DNA of 64,000 bases from JBCAXA01 sp038534295 (lineage in GTDB: Bacteria > Pseudomonadota > Gammaproteobacteria > Steroidobacterales > Woeseiaceae), in the NCBI GenBank assembly GCA_038534295.1, contig JBCAXA010000002.1, positions 310,001 through 374,000 on the forward strand, read 5' to 3'. Made by a program: the position numbers and the translations under genes. The notes under the pieces were generated by a model. That model saw nothing but the letters and a program-made list of their open reading frames with translations. It did no database searches and was not told where the DNA came from. The stretch's first letter is position 1. Each line of letters opens with the position of its first letter. This document shows positions 18,701 through 26,632 of the stretch, piece by piece.

Positions 18701-18939
18701 AGCTCGCGCACGTTCTTGATGGTGCCGAGCGCTTCTTCAACCGGTTTGGTAATGAGGCTTTCGATTTCAACCGGCGCAGCGCCGGTCAGTTCGGTGCGCA
18801 CGGTGATGGTCGGATACGACAGATCCGGCAGCAAATTGACCTTAAGCCGGCTGAGGGCCACCAGGCCGAATACGACAATCGCAAGAAACAGCATCGCGAC
18901 CGTAACGGGACGGCGCGTGGCGATATCGACAATCGCCAT
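15730..18939 (-). CDS. RND efflux permease, first of the operon
   Basis: The 1069-residue RND transporter begins DIATRRPVTVAMLFL and contains the porter-domain segment GAAPVEIESLITKPVEEAL. TM4 carries GLLVDNSIVVLEN, and the second half repeats it (LVGIVVNNGIVLIDL). A longer insertion after TM6 (about residues 500-560) contains extra hydrophobic stretches, making it somewhat longer than its partner. It lies 3 bases downstream of the adaptor gene and overlaps the next permease by 4 bases. Adaptor plus two permeases recalls MdtABC, where two different permeases form one heterotrimer. Whether these two do so is inference. Confidence 0.93.
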   Translation of the reverse strand: MAIVDIATRRPVTVAMLFLAIVVFGLVALSRLKVNLLPDLSYPTITVRTELTGAAPVEIESLITKPVEEALGTIKNVRELRSHSRTGQSDVIVEFAWGTDMNLASVDVREKLDILFLPLEAERPVLLRFDPSTEPIVRLALAQENATGTIGEDDLRYLRRLAEDEIRDTLDGVAGVAAVKVSGGLEEEIQITVDQEKLAQLNLAIDDVAERIRAENVNLSGGRLEQGDQRFLVRTVNEYESLKDIRDTILTRVGNRPVYVRDIATVVRGYKDREAITRVNGSEAVELAIYKEGDANTVRVAERLQTEVGRVEDLLADGLTLDIVQDQSQYIKSAIDNVTQAAMIGGLIAVVVLFGFLRNLRSTIIIGLTIPISIVGTFALMHFSELSLNIMSLGGIALAVGLLVDNSIVVLENIARRRELGDSVLDAARNGTSEVSSAITASTLTTIAVFLPMVFITGIAGQLFRDQALTVTYALLFSLLLALLLIPMLASVGARPSSTPATSTDPKTYNWFDRSFGYAVRGIRFVRFGIVSLVRIALTPVVWVLSALYRITDRIYRPLLSWALRRRLIVVSTALLLFAGAAALVPRLGTELIPQLAQGEFSAELRLPPGTPLVTTDAAVQRAQRAIDDRDDVARSHSVAGTGNRIDANPVDAGEHTGSLSVALAPAADNAAEAAVIDAIRQEVSGVPGLSYEFKRPELLSLAVPLEVVIRGFNLADLDSTAARVTELLQANDRYADVRSSIEGGNPEIQIRFDQERAAALGIASRDIADRVVANVRGSLATRYTWRDTKIDVTVRSVDTRDSSISDVRELIVNPDSTRPVTLDAVADIAVSRGPAEIRRIDQERVAVVSATPAYGDLGTAAQIATELLSQQALPAGVSVEVVGQSADMLESQRSMQFSMMLAIFLVYLVMASQFESLRHPFVILLTIPMALIGAVGALYIAGMNISVVALIGAIMLVGIVVNNGIVLIDLINQLRADGKAINDAITEAAAARLRPILMTTLTTALGLLPMAIGWGDGSEVRAPMAVTVIGGLISSMLLTLVLVPVVYSLFERERQPAATAGRDREALA

Positions 18940-18942
18940 GAT

Positions 18943-20121
18943 CTAGCCGATGTTCGTCGTGTCGGAGGAGGCCGACTCAGCGGCCGCTTCAGGCGGCGCC
19001 GGACGATCCGCCGCGAGGTCCGAGCGGTCGTCTTCGTCATCGATGACGTCGACGTCGGCGCCATCGCGCAATCCGGACAAGCCCAGCGTTACCACACGGT
19101 CGCCGGCAGCAACGCCGTCAACAACTTCGACGTCTTGGCCCCAAGCGAAGCCGGTGCGAATGGCGTGGCGCTCGGCTTTGCCATCGCGCACCACGAATAC
19201 CGTATCACCGAGTTCGGTTTCGACGATTGCGTTGCGCGGGATCAGTAAAGCGTCGTCGCGCGTATCGAACACAATGTTGAGTCGGGTGAACATGCCAGGT
19301 TTCAGTGCTCGGTCGGCTGGATCCATTTCCACAGTGACTTTGAACGTACCGGTCTCCGCATCGACCAGCGGGCTGATGCGGGCCACGAGGCCGCGGAACA
19401 CGTCGTTGCCGAGTGCATCGATGCTGGCAATGACCGGCTGGCCGGCGGCCAGTTTGCCAAATTCTCGTTCCGGCACGAACACGTCTGCGATCAACGGTGT
19501 CAGATTTGCGATGTGAAACGTCGGCGTGTTTACAGCGATGGTATTGCCGGTCTTGATCATGCGGTCGGCAACGACGCCGTCAATCGGTGCTTTGATGACG
19601 GCATAACTGTATTCGAGTTCGGCAATGTCATACGCCGCCTTCAGTGCATCGAGGTCGTATTTCAAGGCTTCGAAGGCGCCGGCTGCAATGAGTCCTTTCT
19701 CGTGCAGTTCGATGTTGCGACGGTAGTCGCGTTCCGCCTTGGCAAGATTTGCGCGAGCCTGTTCGCGTTGCAGCCGGAGCCGATCGCCGTCGAGGCGCGC
19801 GAGTGCCTGGCCGGCCTGAACACGGTCGCCTTCTTCAACCAGAATCTGGGCGATTTCGCCTTCGACCTTCGCGACGACAGTGGCTTCTTCAAACGCCTCT
19901 AGCGTGGCGGTCGCAGCGTAGGCGGCATAGATTTCGCCGCGACGAGCGGCGGTTATCTCGACCGGTACAGGGACCGTTTCCGGCTCGTCGGTCGCCGCTT
20001 CGTTGGCTGCCGCCGTTTCCTCGACCGCGGTATCGTCGGTCGAGCAGGCGGCTAAGGTTGCTGTCATCGCGAGTGCTGCCAGCCAGGACCAGCGGGGTGT
20101 TGCGGTGACGCGTCGGGTCAT
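18943..20121 (-). CDS. RND efflux periplasmic adaptor lipoprotein (membrane fusion protein)
   Basis: This adaptor of about 392 residues begins with a signal peptide and lipobox LAAC (TATLAACSTDD). Barrel-sandwich halves flank a short alpha-hairpin: the lipoyl-like half VEEGDRVQAGQALARLDGDRL comes first and IKAPIDGVVADRMIKTGN later. Beta-barrel and membrane-proximal domains follow. An acidic tail ends the protein. ATG 20121 is chosen because GGAGA precedes it and the signal peptide starts directly. A TTG at 20187 would add 22 residues that do not look like a signal peptide. It is first in the operon with the two permeases. No TolC-type outer-membrane gene is present in the window. Confidence 0.92.
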   Translation of the reverse strand: MTRRVTATPRWSWLAALAMTATLAACSTDDTAVEETAAANEAATDEPETVPVPVEITAARRGEIYAAYAATATLEAFEEATVVAKVEGEIAQILVEEGDRVQAGQALARLDGDRLRLQREQARANLAKAERDYRRNIELHEKGLIAAGAFEALKYDLDALKAAYDIAELEYSYAVIKAPIDGVVADRMIKTGNTIAVNTPTFHIANLTPLIADVFVPEREFGKLAAGQPVIASIDALGNDVFRGLVARISPLVDAETGTFKVTVEMDPADRALKPGMFTRLNIVFDTRDDALLIPRNAIVETELGDTVFVVRDGKAERHAIRTGFAWGQDVEVVDGVAAGDRVVTLGLSGLRDGADVDVIDDEDDRSDLAADRPAPPEAAAESASSDTTNIG

Positions 20122-20166
20122 TGCGGTGTCTCCGTCGCCTTGGCGTTTCTGCGGCGCCTCATCATC

Positions 20167-20188
20167 AGATGCCCAAAAGATGCCCAAA
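20167..20188 (-). repeat. 11-bp tandem direct repeat in the efflux leader
   Basis: The unit AGATGCCCAAA occurs twice back to back at 20167-20177 and 20178-20188, about one helical turn apart, between the promoter candidate and the adaptor start. It could be a tandem binding site or chance. The sequence itself gives no function. Confidence 0.4.
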
Positions 20189-20256
20189 ACGGCCAGCAGG
20201 TTTCAAATATTTTGGTCCGTGGGCTCGATGATGGCGTCGCAATCCATAGCCATCTG

Positions 20257-20293
20257 TTATATAGGAGTAGTGTTGTAGTAGAGTAAAACACTA
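20257..20293 (-). promoter_or_regulatory. palindromic operator overlapping a promoter candidate for the RND efflux operon
   Basis: TAGTGTT at 20268-20274 and AACACTA at 20287-20293 are perfect inverted arms 12 bases apart. Extended to 13-base halves they match at 10 positions, a size typical of TetR-family operators. On the minus strand a TATATA -10 candidate lies just downstream (about 20257-20262), with a TTACTC-like -35 some 17 bases upstream, so the palindrome covers the -35 and spacer. No regulator gene is adjacent. Confidence 0.5.
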
Positions 20294-20334
20294 ACATACC
20301 CGTTGACAAGCCCCATTGACTGCGCGGCGCTCAA

Positions 20335-20376
20335 CAAAAAACCCCCGGTCGCGTCGCCGCGGCCGGGGGTTTTGGG
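20335..20376 (-). terminator. rho-independent terminator for prc
   Basis: An ACCCCCGG...CCGGGGGT stem at 20341-20370 has an internal loop region. It is followed on the minus strand by a run of six T (20340 down to 20335). T-rich sequence also follows on the plus strand from 20370, so it may work in both directions. It lies just past the stop of the leftward protease gene. Confidence 0.85.
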
Positions 20377-20400
20377 TTTTTTTGTTTGCTGTTTAGTGCG

Positions 20401-22482
20401 TTACAGGTGTGCTGTACGGGTTCCAGGCATCGGCTCGAGCCGCAAGATCGCAAGGTCTGTAGCAATGTCGGCTGCCTCGTCGAGCCAGATATCCAGCTCT
20501 TCGTCCGCCTTTTCCATCGCTTCGACCGATTCGAACGGCTCCAGATCGAGCGCTGCGCGCCGCTGGTTTTCGCGCTCTAAGCGGTCAGTGCGCAGCGTTT
20601 CGCGTTCTTCGCGACGTATATCAATGTTCAGCGACACGCTCTTGCGATTACGGGTTTCCTCGAGCGCGTCGATTTCTTGGACCAGATAACCGAGGTCCGG
20701 GTCGCTGGTGAGCCGCTCGCCGTAGCTCGTCGCCAGCTGGCCTATCAAGCCGTCAAGCGGCTGGCCCGCGCGAAAACGTGCGCTGTCGATTTGATCCCAC
20801 GGCAGGGCCGAGTCACGCGTGCTTTCACCAACCAGCGATTTGTCGATTCGCGACGGGAGTTCGATGTCCGGCATAACGCCGCGATGCTGTGTGCTGCCGC
20901 CGGTTACTCGGTAGTACTTGCCGATCGTCAGGGTCAGCTGACCAAAACTTTCACCGGCAGGCGGCTTGAAGTATTGGTCAAGGGAATAGAGGTTCTGCAC
21001 CGAGCCTTTGCCGAAAGTCTGCTGACCGATAACGACGCCGCGCTCGTAGTCCTGAATTGCCGCCGCGAAGATTTCCGACGCGGATGCGCTGAACCGGTTG
21101 ACGAGCACCGTTAGCGGGCCGGAATAGGCGACCAACGGGACCGGGTCACGGAGTTTATCGATTCTGCCGTGCGTATCACGCAGCTGAACAACGGGACCGT
21201 TATTGATGAACAGTCCGGATAGCGCCGTTGCTTCGGACAAGTGGCCGCCACCGTTGTTGCGAAGGTCAACCACCAGACCGTCGATGCCCTCGGCCTCGAG
21301 CTCTTCAATTAGTCGGCGCACGTCGCGTGTCGTCGAGCGGAAGTCTTTTTCGCCGCGCTGTTGAGCTTCGTAGTCGCGGTAGAAACTTGGGACTTCGATG
21401 ACACCGATACGCCAGTCGCGGCCATCCCGCGGCACGGTCAGCACTTTCTTTTGGGCCGCCTGCTCCTCGAGGCTGACCTTACCGCGCTGCAGCGCAATGA
21501 TGTTCTCCGGAGCGCCCGGGAGTGCGCCGTCCGGCAAGATCGACAGGCGAACGGTTGATCCAGATTTACCACGAATCAGATCGACGACGTCGTCCAAGCG
21601 CCAGCCTATGACGTCGACCAGCTCGCCGTCGTCACCTTGGCCGACCGCCGTAATGCGATCGCCTTCTTTCAGCGTGTCGTCGATGGCAGCCGGGCCGCCG
21701 GCGATGATGCTCTGAACTTTAACGAAGTCATCGTCCGTGACGAGCGATGCGCCAATCCCGAAATACGACAGACTCATCTGGATTCGATATTCCTCGCTGT
21801 TGCGCGGCGAGAAGTAGCTCGAATGCGGGTCCAGTGTGTGCGCGTAGGCGTTCATGAACGTCTCGAAAACCTCGTCGCTGGTCAGCTGGTCAAAGCGGCG
21901 AATGCTCTGCTTGTACCGCTTGTGCAGAGTCTCCCGCGCCTCGTCCCACTCTTTGCCTGACAGGATCAGGCTGAGAGCGTCGTTCTTGACGCGCTGGCGC
22001 CAGAATTCGTTGAGTTCGTCCTCGGAGCGCAGCCACGGCGCTTCTTCACGGTCAAAGAAAAAATCTTCGTTGACGGAGAAATCCGGCTCGGTGTCGAGCA
22101 ACTCGCGCGCATAGCTCAGCTGAGCGACGGCACGTTCACGGTACCGATCGAAAATTTCGAACACCGGCTGCAGCGAATACTTGCCGTGCACGGCGTTGTC
22201 TAGACGGAAGCGATACTTCTCAAAAGACTGGATGTCGGACTCGATGAAGTAGGATCGATTGCCGTCCAGGGTTTCCAAATAGTTGTCGAAAACCATTGAC
22301 GAGAGTTCGTCGTCAACTTTGGTTTTGCGATAATGTGACTTCTCGATAAAGTCCGTGACCAGCCGACTGACCTGGCTGTGGCGAAGTTCCGGGCGCAGTT
22401 CTTCAGCGGCGGCGAGTGAGGCGAAGCCGGCGAGCGCAGCCGCAGGCAGTAAAGCGGAAATCCATCGAGCGAAAGCTGGCAT
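20401..22482 (-). CDS. prc: carboxy-terminal (tail-specific) processing protease Prc/Tsp
   Basis: This periplasmic serine protease of the S41 family trims lipoproteins and cell-wall hydrolases and degrades ssrA-tagged proteins exported to the periplasm. It has a signal peptide ending SLAAA, an N-terminal helical domain, a PDZ domain (about 240-330), a S41 catalytic core and a C-terminal DUF3340 helical region. The catalytic dyad is visible as the middle Ser of FSASASEIF (about Ser 467) and Lys of TFGKGS (about Lys 492). The length of 693 residues matches E. coli Prc. The start is placed at ATG 22482 because the signal peptide begins there; an upstream start at 22566 would put 28 polar residues before it. 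Confidence 0.95.
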   Translation of the reverse strand: MPAFARWISALLPAAALAGFASLAAAEELRPELRHSQVSRLVTDFIEKSHYRKTKVDDELSSMVFDNYLETLDGNRSYFIESDIQSFEKYRFRLDNAVHGKYSLQPVFEIFDRYRERAVAQLSYARELLDTEPDFSVNEDFFFDREEAPWLRSEDELNEFWRQRVKNDALSLILSGKEWDEARETLHKRYKQSIRRFDQLTSDEVFETFMNAYAHTLDPHSSYFSPRNSEEYRIQMSLSYFGIGASLVTDDDFVKVQSIIAGGPAAIDDTLKEGDRITAVGQGDDGELVDVIGWRLDDVVDLIRGKSGSTVRLSILPDGALPGAPENIIALQRGKVSLEEQAAQKKVLTVPRDGRDWRIGVIEVPSFYRDYEAQQRGEKDFRSTTRDVRRLIEELEAEGIDGLVVDLRNNGGGHLSEATALSGLFINNGPVVQLRDTHGRIDKLRDPVPLVAYSGPLTVLVNRFSASASEIFAAAIQDYERGVVIGQQTFGKGSVQNLYSLDQYFKPPAGESFGQLTLTIGKYYRVTGGSTQHRGVMPDIELPSRIDKSLVGESTRDSALPWDQIDSARFRAGQPLDGLIGQLATSYGERLTSDPDLGYLVQEIDALEETRNRKSVSLNIDIRREERETLRTDRLERENQRRAALDLEPFESVEAMEKADEELDIWLDEAADIATDLAILRLEPMPGTRTAHL

Positions 22483-22607
22483 AAAAATTCTATTCCGTTT
22501 CGTTACACACCTGCCGAAGCTCCTTCCGAGGGGCCCGGCTTTTCTTCGAGAGTAGCAGACTTGCACACACAGCGACCCGGCTACAAGTCACGTTGCGAGG
22601 CAGCCCA

Positions 22608-22895
22608 GTGCGCCCTTTGACCGTCCTAACCGGGATCGTGCTCGGCTCGGCGTTTTCAATAGCGTTTGGCCTGGGTGTCGTCTGGCTAATCTTCGTCATT
22701 ATTGGTTCCGATCAGCCAATCGTTGCCGACGAAGTCGGGGCTATCGGGCCAATAATGGCCATGTTCTCGTTATTGACCGCCATCTCGGCGACGAGTTTCG
22801 TCGCCCAGCTACGCGTTTGGCGTTATCGATGGATTTGGCAGCTCGCGATGTGGCTAGGTCTGCTCGGGATCGGGTGGTATTTCTGGCCGGCCTGA
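22608..22895 (+). CDS. small membrane protein of unknown function
   Basis: The product of about 95 residues has three hydrophobic stretches: VLTGIVLGSAFSIAFGLGVVW, a middle one around IGPIMAMFSLLTAIS, and WIWQLAMWLGLLGIGWYF near the end. GTG 22608 is preferred because GAGG lies 8 bases upstream; TTG 22593 is possible. It is divergent from prc, and its last 42 bases overlap the opposing gene at 22854. I do not recognise the family. Confidence 0.6.
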   Translation: MRPLTVLTGIVLGSAFSIAFGLGVVWLIFVIIGSDQPIVADEVGAIGPIMAMFSLLTAISATSFVAQLRVWRYRWIWQLAMWLGLLGIGWYFWPA

Positions 22896-23174
22896 GTCGA
22901 GATCGCGGTAGATCCGTTCCAACATTATGACGAGTTCGCGCGTCAACGTGTCACGCGACATTGACGGCGAGACCGACTCACCGATCTTGTCGGCCAGCGT
23001 GTGGACGTGGCCGGGCGCCTCACCCATGCGCCGCCAGGTTCGATAATCCTCTGCGTGGCGGGCCAAATCGAGCTGCCGCGATTCGTCGCTGTCTGCGTCA
23101 TTGAGCGTGCGCCGCACCTCGTCACGGACGCGATCCTCGAGTTCTTGCAGCGCTTCGCTAAGAACTTCAGTCAC
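22854..23174 (-). CDS. small acidic helical protein of unknown function
   Basis: The product of 106 residues is charged, without signal peptide or membrane helix, and is predicted to be mostly helical with a proline-rich end (EIPPDPEQT). It starts at a GTG two bases after the stop of the upstream DUF1232-like gene, so the two are probably translationally coupled. The 3' end overlaps the rightward small membrane gene by 42 bases. No family is recognised. Confidence 0.55.
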   Translation of the reverse strand: MTEVLSEALQELEDRVRDEVRRTLNDADSDESRQLDLARHAEDYRTWRRMGEAPGHVHTLADKIGESVSPSMSRDTLTRELVIMLERIYRDLDSGRPEIPPDPEQT

Positions 23175-23176
23175 CG

Positions 23177-23710
23177 TCAGAACAGACCCAGCGGACCGCG
23201 TTTGCGTTTGCGAGAGGATTTGTCACGCACACGCGACTGCAACTCCTGCCGCCGCGCTTTCAGCCAGTCGCTGCGATCGAAAGCCTCATTGCGTGCCTCG
23301 GCGTTCGTGCGGTATTCGCAAAAGTCTCGATACGTGGCCAATTCTTCGCCGAGCTCGACGACGACCAGCTCAATCATGATGGCGTCGTCGAGATAGCCGA
23401 CGCCTGGAATGTCGTCGGGTATCAAATCGTCAGGGTCGCTGAAATAGGACAACGCATGCAGTACGCGCTGACGGTCAGCATCGGGCAAGCCCCAATCCGT
23501 ATCCGTGACCATGTTCACCAGCGGTTCGAGCTGTTCGATGCGACTACGAATGAAGTCTGGGACTTCGCCCTCGCGAACTTCGGCGAGGGTTTGTCGAGCC
23601 GCCGCGATGATCTGCTCATCGGACATGTTTTCGCAGGCATGCTGTGCCTGCTGCATGATCAGTCGAAAGTGTTTTAGATCACTGTTCGAGAGATCGAAAC
23701 GGATCTGCAT
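23177..23710 (-). CDS. DUF1232 (YkvA-like) domain protein
   Basis: The product of about 177 residues starts MQIRFDLSNSDLKHFR and contains LIPDDIPGVGYLDDAIMI (about residues 105-123), the characteristic DUF1232 core in which a DxIPD-x-IPx-G-x-LDD motif precedes a hydrophobic helix. The C-terminus is basic (KSSRKRKRGPLGLF). ATG 23710 fits homologue starts better than an upstream start at 23746. It is the first gene of a two-gene unit with the small acidic protein. The biochemical function of the domain is unknown. Confidence 0.75.
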   Translation of the reverse strand: MQIRFDLSNSDLKHFRLIMQQAQHACENMSDEQIIAAARQTLAEVREGEVPDFIRSRIEQLEPLVNMVTDTDWGLPDADRQRVLHALSYFSDPDDLIPDDIPGVGYLDDAIMIELVVVELGEELATYRDFCEYRTNAEARNEAFDRSDWLKARRQELQSRVRDKSSRKRKRGPLGLF

Positions 23711-23778
23711 ACAATCGGTCTCTGCCGCGCCGCTTGCGCGCGCCAAGCGTACGCGGCAGGACCCAACCGGTCAATCCG

Positions 23779-24246
23779 TCACTCGAGCAGGCTGCGCAGC
23801 ATCCACGCATTTTTTTCGTGCACCTGCATACGCTGGGTCAGCAGGTCTGCGGTCGGCTCGTCGTCGGCGTCATCGGCTGTCTCCATGATGGATCGCGCGG
23901 TGCGAACGATCGTCTCCTGTGCGCCGACCAGCTGGCGAATCATTTCCTCAGCGTTAGGAAAGCCTTCTTCTTCGTCAATGCTCGACAGTCGGCCGAAGGC
24001 TGCGTACGAGCCCGGTGCGTTAACGCCGAGGGCGCGAATGCGCTCCGCGATCTCATCGACCGCCGTCGCAAGTTCGGTGTACTGCGTCTCGAACAGCGTG
24101 TGCAACGTCGAGAACATAGGACCGGTAACGTTCCAATGGAAGTTATGCGTTTTCAAATAAGCCGTGTAGCTATCGGCGAGCAGGCGCGACAGGCCCTCGG
24201 CAATCGCAACGCGGTCTTTTTCTGGTATCCCGATATCGATATCCAC
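23779..24246 (-). CDS. dps: Dps-family ferritin-like DNA-protection protein
   Basis: The product of 155 residues has the Dps four-helix-bundle signature: TYLKTHNFHWNVTG-type segment (here AYLKTHNFHWNVTG, about 29-42) and D-E-I-A-E-R-I-R-A-L-G. The first carries the inter-subunit ferroxidase His and the second the Asp/Glu ligands. Dps dodecamers oxidise Fe(II) with peroxide and shield DNA. No long basic N-terminal tail is present, so DNA binding may be weak. The start is GTG 24246 with GGGAG 8 bases upstream. It is divergent from the M28 peptidase gene. Confidence 0.92.
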   Translation of the reverse strand: MDIDIGIPEKDRVAIAEGLSRLLADSYTAYLKTHNFHWNVTGPMFSTLHTLFETQYTELATAVDEIAERIRALGVNAPGSYAAFGRLSSIDEEEGFPNAEEMIRQLVGAQETIVRTARSIMETADDADDEPTADLLTQRMQVHEKNAWMLRSLLE

Positions 24247-24327
24247 TGTGGTGACTCCCTGATTGTCTTGGTGAGCGTGTGCTCGTAATGTTTCTTACTA
24301 CGTATACTAGGACCGCATAAAGGCGAT
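24247..24327. promoter_or_regulatory. dps / M28 peptidase divergent promoter region
   Basis: This 81-base gap between divergent starts contains a good plus-strand -10 candidate, TATACT at 24303-24308, and AAGG before the peptidase start. No Fur box or OxyR site is evident by eye. Confidence 0.4.
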
Positions 24328-26067
24328 ATGAAGTTGGTTAAACCTATGGTCTCAATAAGACCCACCTATGTGCTCAGCGCTTTCATTTTTTTGCTGAGCG
24401 CCTGCGGTAACGACAGCGCCATCGATGCGCCTCAGGCCGCTGCGCCGACGACGATCGAGCCAACGGCGCTCGATTATGACGCCATTGAAGCGACGTTTCG
24501 GGAGCGCGTGGCGACGCTGTCCGCCGACGACATGGAGGGTCGATCGCCGGCATCGCCGGGCGAGGAGCGAGCGGTCGCTTACTTAGTCGAAACTTACAAG
24601 GAGGCGGGCCTTACATCGCCGCCGGGACTGGATTACGTCCAGGAGGTGCCGCTCGTTGGCGTGACGCCCAGCGAAGCGTCGGCGTTGAGCATCCGCGCCG
24701 CTACCGGCAGCCTCGAGTTTGAATTCGGTCGCGACGCGATGTTCTGGAGCAAACGGTTGGTCGAGCAGAATGCAATCGCAGACTCGCCGTTGGTCTATGT
24801 CGGCTATGGCATCGTAGCGCCCGAATACCAATGGAATGATTACGAAGGACTCGACGTCCAAGGCAAAACGGTCGTTGTTCTGGTCAATGATCCCGGTTTC
24901 GCGACCCGTGACGATGACCTATTCAACGGCTACGCGATGACCTACTACGGACGCTGGACGTACAAGTACGAAGAGGCGGCTCGTCAAGGGGCGGCTGGCG
25001 CGATCATCGTGCATGAGAGTGAAGCTGCCGGGTATCCGTGGCAGGTTGTCGCCGGGTCGTGGAACGGTGAGCAATTCGATTTGGTGGCGGCGGACCGCAA
25101 TATGGGGCGCGCGAACATCGAGGGTTGGATAAGTCGCGGTGCCGCGCAGCAGCTGTTCGAGCTTGCGGGCATGCGCTATGAGGACATGCGTGACAAAGCG
25201 GCCCAGCGTGACTTCAGTCCGGTCGCGCTCGATCTGACCGCTTCGGCATCGGTGCGCAGTGACATCGCCGAGTCGAAGTCACTGAATGTAATTGGTTACA
25301 TTCCGGGCAGTCGCTACCCCGATGAGTACATCGTTTACAGCGCCCATTGGGATCATCTCGGCATGCGACCGGCCACCGAGCTCAATCTGGCCAACCCTGA
25401 CGAAACCGATCGCATTTTCAATGGCGCCAAGGACAACGCATCAGGCGTTGCAATGATGCTCGGTATTGCCGATGTATTCGGCGCGCAATCGACACCTCCC
25501 GAGCGTTCGATCGTTTTTCTTGCGGTCACGGCGGAGGAGTCCGGACTGCTCGGCAGCGCTTGGTACGGCGAGAGCCCGGTGTTCCCGCTCGAGAAGACGG
25601 CGGCAAATCTCAATCTCGATTCACCGACGCTGTTGGGGCCGACGTCGGACATCACCGTGATCGGCTTCGGTAGTTCCGAGCTTGAAACGATTCTGGCGCG
25701 GCACGCCGCTGCGCAAGGCCGCGCCTTGGTCCAGGAGCCAACGCCAGAGAAAGGCTTCTTCTATCGATCCGACCACTTCAATTTCTCGAAGCGCGGTGTG
25801 CCTGCGCTATACGCAAAAGGCGGCATCGAGCACCGCGAGCAGGGCGCCCAGTTCGGTGCCGCTTGGGAGGCGGACTACATCGCCAATCGCTATCACAAGG
25901 TGGCCGATGAGTACGACGAGAACTGGGATATTCGCGGTGTCATCGAGGATTTGGAGCTTTACTACCGCGTTGGAGCGGAGCTGGCTTTCAGTCGCGATTG
26001 GCCCGCATGGAACGACGGTAACGAGTTCAAGGCAATTCGCGAAGCCAGCGCGGCGGCGCGGCGCTAG
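24328..26067 (+). CDS. secreted M28-family metallopeptidase lipoprotein
   Basis: The product of 579 residues has a signal peptide with lipobox LSAC. It carries a PA-like inserted domain (about 130-290) and an M28 zinc aminopeptidase core. Zinc-binding and catalytic motifs are present in order: SAHWDHLG (first His and Asp), GAKDNASG (bridging Asp), AVTAEESGLLGS (catalytic Glu and Glu ligand), NLDSP (Asp) and RSDHFNF (second His). It probably trims peptides in the periplasm or at the cell surface. ATG 24328 has AAGG six bases upstream. It is monocistronic. Confidence 0.9.
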   Translation: MKLVKPMVSIRPTYVLSAFIFLLSACGNDSAIDAPQAAAPTTIEPTALDYDAIEATFRERVATLSADDMEGRSPASPGEERAVAYLVETYKEAGLTSPPGLDYVQEVPLVGVTPSEASALSIRAATGSLEFEFGRDAMFWSKRLVEQNAIADSPLVYVGYGIVAPEYQWNDYEGLDVQGKTVVVLVNDPGFATRDDDLFNGYAMTYYGRWTYKYEEAARQGAAGAIIVHESEAAGYPWQVVAGSWNGEQFDLVAADRNMGRANIEGWISRGAAQQLFELAGMRYEDMRDKAAQRDFSPVALDLTASASVRSDIAESKSLNVIGYIPGSRYPDEYIVYSAHWDHLGMRPATELNLANPDETDRIFNGAKDNASGVAMMLGIADVFGAQSTPPERSIVFLAVTAEESGLLGSAWYGESPVFPLEKTAANLNLDSPTLLGPTSDITVIGFGSSELETILARHAAAQGRALVQEPTPEKGFFYRSDHFNFSKRGVPALYAKGGIEHREQGAQFGAAWEADYIANRYHKVADEYDENWDIRGVIEDLELYYRVGAELAFSRDWPAWNDGNEFKAIREASAAARR

Positions 26068-26073
26068 CTTGGC

Positions 26074-26559
26074 TCACTCGCTGGTGGCGTCCGCATCGGT
26101 TGCTGGTGCGGTGGTCAACTCCTCAATAAGGAGACTGTAGTCGACCGACGTTGCCCTCGGCTTCGGTTTGCGCGGTTTTACGGTCGGGCTGAGATTGAGG
26201 CCGGCGAAGCCGGTTGGGCCTACGCCGAAGTAAACCCGCGCGTTGTCGTTGCTCCACACGCGCAAGAACTCGACGCTGCGCCGCTCGCGCATCACGTTAA
26301 CGAGCTCCGCTCGATCGACGAACGGCACCGGTGAAAACCGCTCGTGCGGTCTCGCGCCATCGGCGGCGTCGCTATCGACGAGGTCGACTGTTAGCCACGG
26401 CTCTGCAAGGGCGCGATCGAATTCGGCAGAAAAGTCTGCGTCGGCTGGCGGCACGGGCACGTCTTCAGCCACCGCGCACGTTGCGCTGAGGCCCACAAGC
26501 AGTGCAACCCCGGCACCGATTGAAGCCGAGATTATGTCCCGTAGCGTGTTGATCGCCAT
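26074..26559 (-). CDS. exported protein of unknown function
   Basis: The product of 161 residues has a plausible signal peptide (hydrophobic 12-28, AVA-ED cleavage), a short folded region containing VEFLRVWSNDNARVYFGVG, then a basic KPRKPKP linker and an acidic tail. It converges with the M28 peptidase gene; the stops are 6 bases apart. The pattern is typical of small periplasmic proteins of unknown function. No family is recognised. Confidence 0.6.
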   Translation of the reverse strand: MAINTLRDIISASIGAGVALLVGLSATCAVAEDVPVPPADADFSAEFDRALAEPWLTVDLVDSDAADGARPHERFSPVPFVDRAELVNVMRERRSVEFLRVWSNDNARVYFGVGPTGFAGLNLSPTVKPRKPKPRATSVDYSLLIEELTTAPATDADATSE

Positions 26560-26632
26560 AGGATTTATCGTGGCACAGCGGGCCCTGGATTGGATGTGTG
26601 ACGGTCACATATTGGCCGTCTGAGCGGCGCTG

